NCBI GenBank assembly: GCA_002293295.1
Contig: DBCY01000130.1
Coordinates: 1 to 11,462, forward strand
From: Ruminococcus sp. UBA946
GTDB lineage: Bacteria; Bacillota; Clostridia; Oscillospirales; Ruminococcaceae
Length of the DNA: 11,462 nt
Direction of reading: 5' to 3'
Both the position numbers and the translations under genes were made by a program. A model generated the notes under the pieces. It did no database searches and was not told where the DNA came from. It worked only from the letters and a program-made list of their open reading frames with translations. Shown one piece after another: positions 4,848 to 10,703 of this stretch. Each line of letters starts with the position of its first letter. Positions within the stretch are counted from its first letter, which is position 1.

Positions 4848-7370
4848 TTAAATATACAGCGGTTCCTCTTCCGGTACTGTATAATCATAATAATCATAGT
4901 CCGGAGTATCATAATATCCGGAGGGGACAGCTTCCGACGGTTTAAGCTTGCTTCCCGTCAATACGCTGAAAAGAATGTAAAAATCCTTATACTGGTCGTC
5001 ATGGAGGTAGTCATAGACAATCTGCATTGCAGTTCCTTTTTTAATTACAAGCCCCGGTTTAAACTCTGTTGCCGATACACCCTGAACATAACCGTAATAA
5101 TTAGCCATTGCAATGTATCCGCAGTACCGGCTTTTTGTGCCGACGTCGTTAAAAGGCGCGAAGAAAATTCCCGGGATTTCGGCGGTCTGAGCTGCCGAAC
5201 CTGTTTTTATATTAATGGCGGCTTTGGCAAATTCCGCCTTAGTCATGGGTACCGAGTAATCAGTTTTAGGCTGTTTGGGGTCCCATTCGGGTGAATTCTG
5301 CCGCTCAGCTGTCCAGATTATATTGTTCCAGTAGCTTGCATTGTCGATTTTGCTCATCAGAAGAGCGAATTCCAATATTGAAATATTATCATCCGGCTTG
5401 AATTTACTATCTTCTGTGATAATAATACTGTAATCAAGAAGGGTTTTTATAGCCTCCTCATTTTTATGCCCTTTAATATCTGTGTATACAATTTCCTTCT
5501 TATCTTTTTTCTCCGTCACTTTATAAAATGCGGTTCCGTCATAATAAAGCCTTTCGCCGTTTTTAGCGTTAAGCGTGAAGGTTGAATCAAACCCGTAGGT
5601 AAGGTAACTGTGTGATTTCCTTTGTAAATCAAGGAAACCGTCATAATAAAGCTCGGGAATCATTTTCCTGAACAGGTTTTTATATGCGTCTTCTTCGGAA
5701 ATATGTGAAGCGTCCGGGAATTCGGCGTCATATTCATGGTTATAGCCGAATGACAGCAGTTCGCCTGTTCCGTCTATTTTGAAATTCATGTAATTCTCAT
5801 AATACGGAACATTATTTGCATAACGCGTATATTTCAGGTTTGCATTCGTCTTGTATCTGGTAAAATCAGTTCTGTTTTCGTTGTATACCAAATAATCGTC
5901 ATAATAAATACTTTCGGATTCATACTCCCTGAAAGTGTTTTTTGTATAATATGCCCCGGCTTCTTCGGCTATTTTTTCAGCCGCCGCCTGTGACAGGGAT
6001 TTAAGAGGTATATTTTTGCTGTTTTCCGCATAACTGTAATTTTTGCTGAATCTTATTATATCACCTGTTATTGCGTCCATTGAAACGTTAAGGGATATGC
6101 CGTCCTTGGTTTTATCGGAGCTGGAAAACCTGTAATTGAGCTGCCATAACGGGGTTAATTCACCTTTTGGGTTCGTGTAGTTAGAAAGGGAAGCCCCCGA
6201 TTCGATAAGCTCGCTGTTAAAAACTATATATTTATCCTTTTTTATAATGTTAAGGGCTTCTTCCTTTGTCAGATACACGCTTTTTTTCTCAAGCTCCGCC
6301 AATTCCGCTTCCGAAAGTCCCGCGTTATCGCTTGATTCTTCCATAGCTGCGGGAGCTTCAGCTATTATTTCTGCGTCACTAGTTAATTCATCCGTATTCC
6401 ATTCATAGCTGTCTGTTTTGCTGTAATATTTTATATCGTCATAAATGGATGTTTTCTTCCCCGTAAGTGCGTCTATTTCGGTCATACCGTGCTTTTCAGG
6501 ATTATATACAAGCTTGATTTCACTTATGTATTCCTGTTTTTCCTTATCATACCGATTGAATTTCTGATAGGAAAGGTTAAGCTTTCCGGTGGATTTTTTA
6601 TAAATTTCCTGAACCTCCGCTATTGATATAGCTTTAGAAACCTGCGGAACCGTAAGGTCGTTCCACCATTCCATCCGCATTTCTATAAGCCTTCCTGTAT
6701 CGCGGTCAATCCTTAAATAACCGCCGTTGAAGGAAATATCAAGACCGTCATTACTTCGTTTTACAGAATATCTCCTTTCATTGTTGGTCAGGCTTTGTGA
6801 ACCGTCAGCCTCAACCGTATAAGTCCCTTTAATTCCGGGATTATAATTCCTGGTATAATTCTGGGCTGTCTTTAGCATTTCCACATCGGAAAGCTTAGCG
6901 AACCTCATCTTGCCGTAGGATGAATAATTCTTGTCATAATGCTGATATGAGGTGATAATACCGTCTGCATAATTAGTACCGTAAATATAATTTACAGTTA
7001 TAATCTCAAGTTCTATGAATTTTTCATTGTTTTCCCAACTTCTGTAATCGCCAATTTTTAACAAGGAAAAATCCTCATCCTTAAATTTTTCGTCAGGTTT
7101 TGCGTAAAGCCACTTGAAAGTGTAGTAAGAGAATCCGTATCTTGTAGTCACGTCATATTCGAAAACATTAAACTTGGAGCTAAGTTTTATCCTGTCTTTG
7201 ATTTCGACTATCGAATCCGTCAGTTTCTTCTGTGCCTCCTCTTTCTCCTTTAAAAGCTGCGCTTCAGTTTTAATGCCTTCTTCACTGACTTGGCTGTCTT
7301 CCGCAAAAACCGATGTTCCGGTTAAAATGACCAGCGCTGACATAAGAATAAACGATATTAGCTTTTTCAT
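4848..7370 (-). CDS. Secreted YcdB/YcdC-type protein with C-terminal SLH domains
   Basis: This is a surface protein of 840 residues. Residue numbers here count from a possible GTG start at 7379; I prefer ATG at 7370 because it begins a clean signal peptide (MKKLISFILMSALVILTG...VFA). A Lys/Glu-rich helix follows at about 38-65. The bulk (about 65-625) consists of repeated beta-rich units with phrases such as LRIDRDTGRLIEM, MTEIDALTGKKTSIYDDI and VSMDAITGDIIRFSKNY, typical of the YcdB/YcdC (PepSY-related) repeat proteins of clostridia. An acidic Ala/Glu linker lies at about 338-365. SLH modules follow: 631-678, a degenerate one near 700-725, and 741-792; these bind secondary cell-wall polymers. 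The C-terminus is an odd Tyr/Asp-rich tail (822-843). Function is unknown; protease inhibition or cell-wall work is suggested for relatives but not shown here. It separates the delta subunit from the alpha-beta-gamma genes. Confidence 0.88.
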   Translation of the reverse strand: MKKLISFILMSALVILTGTSVFAEDSQVSEEGIKTEAQLLKEKEEAQKKLTDSIVEIKDRIKLSSKFNVFEYDVTTRYGFSYYTFKWLYAKPDEKFKDEDFSLLKIGDYRSWENNEKFIELEIITVNYIYGTNYADGIITSYQHYDKNYSSYGKMRFAKLSDVEMLKTAQNYTRNYNPGIKGTYTVEADGSQSLTNNERRYSVKRSNDGLDISFNGGYLRIDRDTGRLIEMRMEWWNDLTVPQVSKAISIAEVQEIYKKSTGKLNLSYQKFNRYDKEKQEYISEIKLVYNPEKHGMTEIDALTGKKTSIYDDIKYYSKTDSYEWNTDELTSDAEIIAEAPAAMEESSDNAGLSEAELAELEKKSVYLTKEEALNIIKKDKYIVFNSELIESGASLSNYTNPKGELTPLWQLNYRFSSSDKTKDGISLNVSMDAITGDIIRFSKNYSYAENSKNIPLKSLSQAAAEKIAEEAGAYYTKNTFREYESESIYYDDYLVYNENRTDFTRYKTNANLKYTRYANNVPYYENYMNFKIDGTGELLSFGYNHEYDAEFPDASHISEEDAYKNLFRKMIPELYYDGFLDLQRKSHSYLTYGFDSTFTLNAKNGERLYYDGTAFYKVTEKKDKKEIVYTDIKGHKNEEAIKTLLDYSIIITEDSKFKPDDNISILEFALLMSKIDNASYWNNIIWTAERQNSPEWDPKQPKTDYSVPMTKAEFAKAAINIKTGSAAQTAEIPGIFFAPFNDVGTKSRYCGYIAMANYYGYVQGVSATEFKPGLVIKKGTAMQIVYDYLHDDQYKDFYILFSVLTGSKLKPSEAVPSGYYDTPDYDYYDYTVPEEEPLYI

Positions 7371-7398
7371 AATATACACCCGTACCTTTCATCCATAT

Positions 7399-7417
7399 TA
7401 TTAATGAAAATCATTGG
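7399..7417. promoter_or_regulatory. Fur-box-like palindrome upstream of the SLH-protein gene
   Basis: The forward strand holds AATGA-AAA-TCATT (7403-7415) centred at 7409. Over the 19-base window it matches the classical Fur box GATAATGATAATCATTATC at 13 positions, and its 14-base core at 13 of 14. It lies about 30 bases before the surface-protein start, next to an AT-rich stretch that could serve as a -10. In DNA this AT-rich it may be chance; a peroxide or iron regulator is only a suggestion. Confidence 0.3.
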
Positions 7418-7470
7418 AAAATATAATATATAGCCAAAATAACTCCCATTAATAATAAAACAATTTAAAA

Positions 7471-7487
7471 TATGAAAATTTTTCATA
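7471..7487 (-). terminator. Weak AT-rich stem-loop after the ferredoxin gene
   Basis: TATGAAAA (7471-7478) and TTTTCATA (7480-7487) pair over 8 bp, 8 bases beyond the ferredoxin stop codon. On the minus strand the hairpin is followed by a U-rich stretch (TTTTAAATTGTTTTATTATT). The stem has a single GC pair, and so little loop that the inner pairs must open. It could give partial termination before the surface-protein gene. Confidence 0.3.
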
Positions 7488-7495
7488 ATTATAAA

Positions 7496-7702
7496 TTATT
7501 TTTCTACGGTTATAGCACAGTCGGGGCACATAACAGCGCACATGGCACAGCCGATACAAAGGGAATCATCGGTACAGCGAGCCGTAAAATAACCTTTGCG
7601 GTTACGTTTTTCCTTTTGCAGCTTAACTATTTTTTTAGGGCATGAAACGGTGCAAAGCGAACACCCTTTACATTTTTCAAAATCCACAGTAATCTTAGCC
7701 AT
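7496..7702 (-). CDS. Two-cluster 4Fe-4S ferredoxin, probable delta subunit of the 2-oxoacid oxidoreductase
   Basis: This 68-residue protein carries two 4Fe-4S binding motifs: Cys11, Cys14, Cys17, Cys21 (CKGCSLCTVSCP) and Cys49, Cys52, Cys55, Cys59 (CIGCAMCAVMCP). A basic segment KEKRNRKG lies between them. This matches the small delta subunit (KorD-type) that passes electrons from the thiamine active site to ferredoxin. I take the ATG at 7702 because AAAGGAG lies 5 bases ahead; an in-frame ATG 24 bases upstream would add eight residues and has no such site. The ATPase gene ends 29 bases upstream. Unlike the usual arrangement, the alpha, beta and gamma genes do not follow at once; a surface-protein gene intervenes. 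It could instead serve as a free ferredoxin, but the order ATPase, delta, then alpha-beta-gamma favours the subunit role. Confidence 0.85.
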   Translation of the reverse strand: MAKITVDFEKCKGCSLCTVSCPKKIVKLQKEKRNRKGYFTARCTDDSLCIGCAMCAVMCPDCAITVEK

Positions 7703-7731
7703 TTGAACTCCTTTCAGATAAAACAAAAAAA

Positions 7732-8388
7732 TTAGTATAAATCCCAGATTTTCTTAACATAAATATCAACAGGAAACGGATTGATAACATCGGCGTCAAT
7801 TCCGTACGGAACAGCTGTATATACTACCGGCAATCCGGTAATTTCTGAAATATCAGCGGCGAACTGATTGGAGTTCTGAAGCGTACCCGCGGCAGTATCA
7901 CCGGAAAGATTTGAATTATTTACGATGCCGGTATGTTTTAGTTTAGAAACCGTTTCAATTTCATACATAAGCTTAACGGCTTCGGCTGCCGTTCTGGTCA
8001 GGTACCTGTATTTATTGATGACATAAAGCATTTCTGTATCATCTTTCAGTTCATCAAATGATTCGGCATAACGCCCGAGCGCAACCGCACCGGCGTCGTC
8101 GCCGCCCACATCGATTATAATATATCCGTCGCCGCGGACAATTCCTTCAAGGTCAAATGAGATTGCGGGTATATCCAGGTTTGAGTTTGCATACACAGGA
8201 GCAATCAGCTCAATTTTATTGTTCCCGAACAATTCGTTAAAATCAGCCGAACGAAAATACGGGTTCACAATATCAAGGTCGACAACCGTAACCTTTCCGC
8301 CTTCTTTTGTTATATACATGGCAAGGTTAGCGGAAAAATTTGTTTTACCGCTTCCGTAATGCCCCGTTATTATGTTTATTTTCTTCAT
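7732..8388 (-). CDS. P-loop ATPase (MinD/ParA/CooC-like superfamily) linked to the 2-oxoacid oxidoreductase
   Basis: This 218-residue soluble protein has a Walker A loop, GHYGSGKT at 9-16, a following DLDIVNPYFRS at 37-47, and a Walker B/switch II strand IIDVGGDD at 91-98. The order and spacing are those of SIMIBI-class NTPases such as MinD, Mrp and CooC. The loop lacks the early lysine of the 'deviant' Walker motif, and I see no CxxC metal site. Similar ATP-binding proteins commonly sit beside 2-oxoacid:ferredoxin oxidoreductase genes in Clostridia (recalled family context). A role in maturing or loading the enzyme, perhaps its Fe-S clusters, is inference. It lies 41 bases after fakA and 29 bases before the ferredoxin gene, with no strong terminator between, so read-through from the fakA operon is likely. 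AGAAGG lies 5 bases before the ATG. Confidence 0.82.
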   Translation of the reverse strand: MKKINIITGHYGSGKTNFSANLAMYITKEGGKVTVVDLDIVNPYFRSADFNELFGNNKIELIAPVYANSNLDIPAISFDLEGIVRGDGYIIIDVGGDDAGAVALGRYAESFDELKDDTEMLYVINKYRYLTRTAAEAVKLMYEIETVSKLKHTGIVNNSNLSGDTAAGTLQNSNQFAADISEITGLPVVYTAVPYGIDADVINPFPVDIYVKKIWDLY

Positions 8389-8429
8389 ATCTACCTTCTC
8401 TGTAATTCAGAAGTTTATATATCCTGAAT

Positions 8430-10088
8430 CTATTCAACAGAAATAATATAATAATATACAGGCTGTCCTCCGTTAATAAGCATAACCTCTATATTATCGC
8501 CTGCTTTATTTTGAATATATGACTGAAGCTCCTCCGCTTTTTCATCGGTAACGTCGGCTCCGTAAATAATTGTTATAAAGCCGGAATCACTCTTCATAAG
8601 CTTCTTGGTAAGCTTATAGGCGGCTTTGGAAACATCCTTTTCGGTAAATGACAGCTTTCCGTTGTCAAGCGCCAGTATTTCGCCTTGTTTTATTTCATGC
8701 CCGCCGAAATCACTGTCGCGCGCGGCAAAGGTAACAAGACCCGTGCTTACCTTTTCAAGCGCCTTTGTCATGCTAAGGCGGTTGGAATCAAAATCGGCGT
8801 CGGGATTAAAGGCAAGCATTGCGCTCATGCCCTGAGGTATGGTGCGCGTCTGCAAAACACATACCTTACGGTCGGCAAGCTTAACAGTCTGCTCAGCGGC
8901 AAGTATAATATTCTTGTTGTTCGGCAGGATAAAAACAATTTCAGCGGGAGTTGCATAAACGGCTTGTAAAATGTCGTCGGTGGAAGGATTCATAGTCTGT
9001 CCTCCGCGGACAATACAGTCGGCGCCTAAATTCCGGAACATCTCCTCAATGCCGTTTCCGGAAGCAACCGCAACAAAACCGTATTTCTTTTCGGGAGATA
9101 CCGGTGTAAAGCTTTGACGCTTAACAACAGCCGCTTCCTTTATTTTGTTTTCATGCTGATAACGCATGTTGTCGATTTTCATATTAACAAGCGCTCCGAA
9201 TTTCAAACCCTCCTCAATAGCGTTTCCCGGATGGTCGGTGTGGACGTGGATTTTAATGATTTCATCATCGTCAACGCATACGACGCTGTCGCCTATAGTT
9301 TCAAGGAAAGCCCTGAGCAAAGCGGTATCCTTGGCGTCAGGTTTTTTATTAACGATATACTCGGTACAGTAACCGAAAACGATTTCCCCGTCGGCATCGC
9401 CGACTACAGTTCCCGAAACGGAAGAATCAACGGAAACATCTGTTTTTGTTACTGAGGATATAACGCTTTTGCCCATAAAAATATCAAGCATTGAATTCCA
9501 GATTATAACAATACCCATACCTCCGGCATCTACGACTCCGGCTTTTTTCAATACGGGCAAAAGCTCGGGCGTTTCTTCAAGAGTTATTTCCGCCTGTCTG
9601 CAGACTTCAGTCCATAAAGAAATAATATCGCAGCTGCCTCCGGCATTATCGCCGAGAACCGATTTAGCTTTGTCGGAAGCAATACGGGCAACGGTGAGAA
9701 TAGTGCCTTCTGTAGGGTTCATTACGGCTTTATACGCGCTTTCAACGCCGGTTTCAAGCGCTTTGCAGAAATCATAGCAGTCAGCTTCTTTTTTGCCTGC
9801 GAACGCTTTGGCGAATCCTTTGAACAGGAGTGACAGAATTACGCCCGAATTTCCTCTTGCCCCGCGCAGTAAAGCAGATGCAGTCGCGTCGGCAACCTGA
9901 GAAACCGTAATAAAGTCATCCATAACCTGCAGCTCCCTAAAAGCGTTATTCATAGTCATGGACATATTAGTACCCGTATCGCCGTCAGGCACGGGATATA
10001 CATTAAGCTCGTCAACCTCGCGTTTTTTATTTGCAATGGCGACAGCGCCGTTAATAAAAGCATCCCTTAGCATTTTACCGTTAATCAC
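8430..10088 (-). CDS. fakA: Fatty acid kinase subunit FakA (YloV / DAK2 domain protein)
   Basis: This 552-residue protein is the ATP-binding subunit of fatty acid kinase, which phosphorylates a fatty acid held by a FakB partner so the acyl-phosphate can enter phospholipid synthesis. The N-terminal DhaL/DAK2 kinase domain (about 5-200) has NVYPVPDGDTGTNM at 29-42, with Asp35 and Asp37 as metal ligands, and RGARGNSGVILS at 75-86. The middle domain keeps Cys241 and HVH at 281-283, matching the zinc site described for the Staphylococcus aureus protein. The C-terminal domain (about 335-552), with GGQTMNPST at 362-370, resembles DegV/FakB. Length and domain order are complete. No FakB gene lies in the window. 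The start is GTG at 10088, with AAAGGGG 11 bases ahead and an in-frame stop upstream; the resulting INGK start aligns with known family members. It lies 34 bases after the Asp23-family gene. Confidence 0.93.
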   Translation of the reverse strand: MINGKMLRDAFINGAVAIANKKREVDELNVYPVPDGDTGTNMSMTMNNAFRELQVMDDFITVSQVADATASALLRGARGNSGVILSLLFKGFAKAFAGKKEADCYDFCKALETGVESAYKAVMNPTEGTILTVARIASDKAKSVLGDNAGGSCDIISLWTEVCRQAEITLEETPELLPVLKKAGVVDAGGMGIVIIWNSMLDIFMGKSVISSVTKTDVSVDSSVSGTVVGDADGEIVFGYCTEYIVNKKPDAKDTALLRAFLETIGDSVVCVDDDEIIKIHVHTDHPGNAIEEGLKFGALVNMKIDNMRYQHENKIKEAAVVKRQSFTPVSPEKKYGFVAVASGNGIEEMFRNLGADCIVRGGQTMNPSTDDILQAVYATPAEIVFILPNNKNIILAAEQTVKLADRKVCVLQTRTIPQGMSAMLAFNPDADFDSNRLSMTKALEKVSTGLVTFAARDSDFGGHEIKQGEILALDNGKLSFTEKDVSKAAYKLTKKLMKSDSGFITIIYGADVTDEKAEELQSYIQNKAGDNIEVMLINGGQPVYYYIISVE

Positions 10089-10122
10089 TTGACTTCAAAC
10101 CCCTTTATCAATTGAATGACTG

Positions 10123-10476
10123 TTAATCCTTAATGCCGTCAATAAATACGGAAATACGTGAAATTTTCAAACCGGTTTTTTCTTCGACGGTATACCTTAT
10201 TTTATGAACAAGACTGTCGGTAACAGCTTTTATATTCGTACCGACCAGAACGGTAATATGTATTGTAACGGCAAGCTTACCGTCCTTAGCGGATAACGAT
10301 ACGCCGCTTTTACGGGCAAAATCAACTTTGCGTATAAGGGAATGCAGCAGTGTTTCAGATTCCGTTATATTAATGTCAACAACTCCGAAACAAGTTGAAA
10401 CTGTATGCGAAATCAAAGAAACAAGATATTCCCTGGATATTCTTGTAGTCCCAAGGTAATTTTCTACTGTAATCAT
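10123..10476 (-). CDS. Asp23/Gls24 family protein (YloU-like)
   Basis: This 117-residue protein is a small Asp23/Gls24 (alkaline shock) family member. The C-terminal half shows the typical phrase VTIHITVLVGTNIKAV followed by VEEKTGLKISRISVFIDGI. The N-terminal half carries ISREYLVSLISHTVSTCFGVV. There is no signal peptide or membrane segment, so it should be cytosolic. Its pairing with fakA/yloV is a conserved arrangement in Bacillota, where it is often yloU. Function is not firmly established; relatives are linked to cell-envelope stress. The ATG is preceded by GGAG at 10 bases. The rpmB gene that often precedes this pair is absent; a divergent unrelated gene stands there instead. A clear promoter lies 45 bases upstream. 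Confidence 0.92.
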   Translation of the reverse strand: MITVENYLGTTRISREYLVSLISHTVSTCFGVVDINITESETLLHSLIRKVDFARKSGVSLSAKDGKLAVTIHITVLVGTNIKAVTDSLVHKIRYTVEEKTGLKISRISVFIDGIKD

Positions 10477-10520
10477 ATATAATCATCTCCATAATATTAA
10501 TCTGAGCAATAATAATTTAA

Positions 10521-10549
10521 ATTATAGCATACTCTGTTTAATTTTTCAA
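10521..10549 (-). promoter_or_regulatory. Sigma-A-type promoter of the asp23-fakA operon
   Basis: The minus strand reads -35 TTGAAA (10549-10544), a 17-base spacer, and a perfect -10 TATAAT (10526-10521) preceded by TGC, an extended -10. The predicted start near 10514 leaves a leader of about 38 bases before the Asp23-family ATG. No riboswitch-like structure is visible in this short leader. Confidence 0.8.
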
Positions 10550-10625
10550 GGGCTGTACGAACTTTTATAAAATTAATTTAAATTGATTATATACACGGTA
10601 ATATAGTCTGCTAATAATTAAAGCC

Positions 10626-10654
10626 TTGACAGCATTGTAAAAACTTTGTATAAT
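10626..10654 (+). promoter_or_regulatory. Perfect-consensus sigma-A promoter of the divergent nuclease-like gene
   Basis: TTGACA at 10626-10631 and TATAAT at 10649-10654 are separated by exactly 17 bases. This is the full consensus, so it should be strong unless repressed. The -35 elements of this promoter and of the asp23-fakA promoter are 76 bases apart, back to back. Transcription would start near 10661, about 43 bases before the ATG at 10704. Confidence 0.85.
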
Positions 10655-10660
10655 TGAAAT

Positions 10661-10680
10661 GTAAAACCATTCAGGTTTAC
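10661..10680. repeat. Inverted repeat at the predicted transcript start
   Basis: GTAAAACC (10661-10668) and GGTTTAC (10674-10680) pair over 7 bp with one bulged A and a 5-base spacer. The repeat begins at the predicted +1 of the consensus promoter. It could be a repressor operator or a 5'-end RNA hairpin. The product of the gene itself has a winged-helix-like C-terminus, so autoregulation is conceivable but unproven. Confidence 0.4.
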
Positions 10681-10703
10681 AAATACATAAAAACGGTGTT
10701 TAA

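Noticed and set aside
4837..4848. Perfect palindrome AGAACATGTTCT, considered as a LexA/SOS box
   Set aside because: The Gram-positive SOS box has four bases between GAAC and GTTC; here there are only two. It sits at a gene's 3' end, where an operator makes little sense.
4860..4920. Short repeated ATAATCATA-like units, considered as a DNA repeat array
   Set aside because: They are explained by codons of the Tyr/Asp-rich tail of the surface protein.
8405..8429. Inverted repeat ATTCAG/CTGAAT between fakA and the ATPase gene, considered as a terminator
   Set aside because: The stem is only 6 bp of mostly AT pairs with a 13-base loop and no U-run, so it is unlikely to stop transcription.
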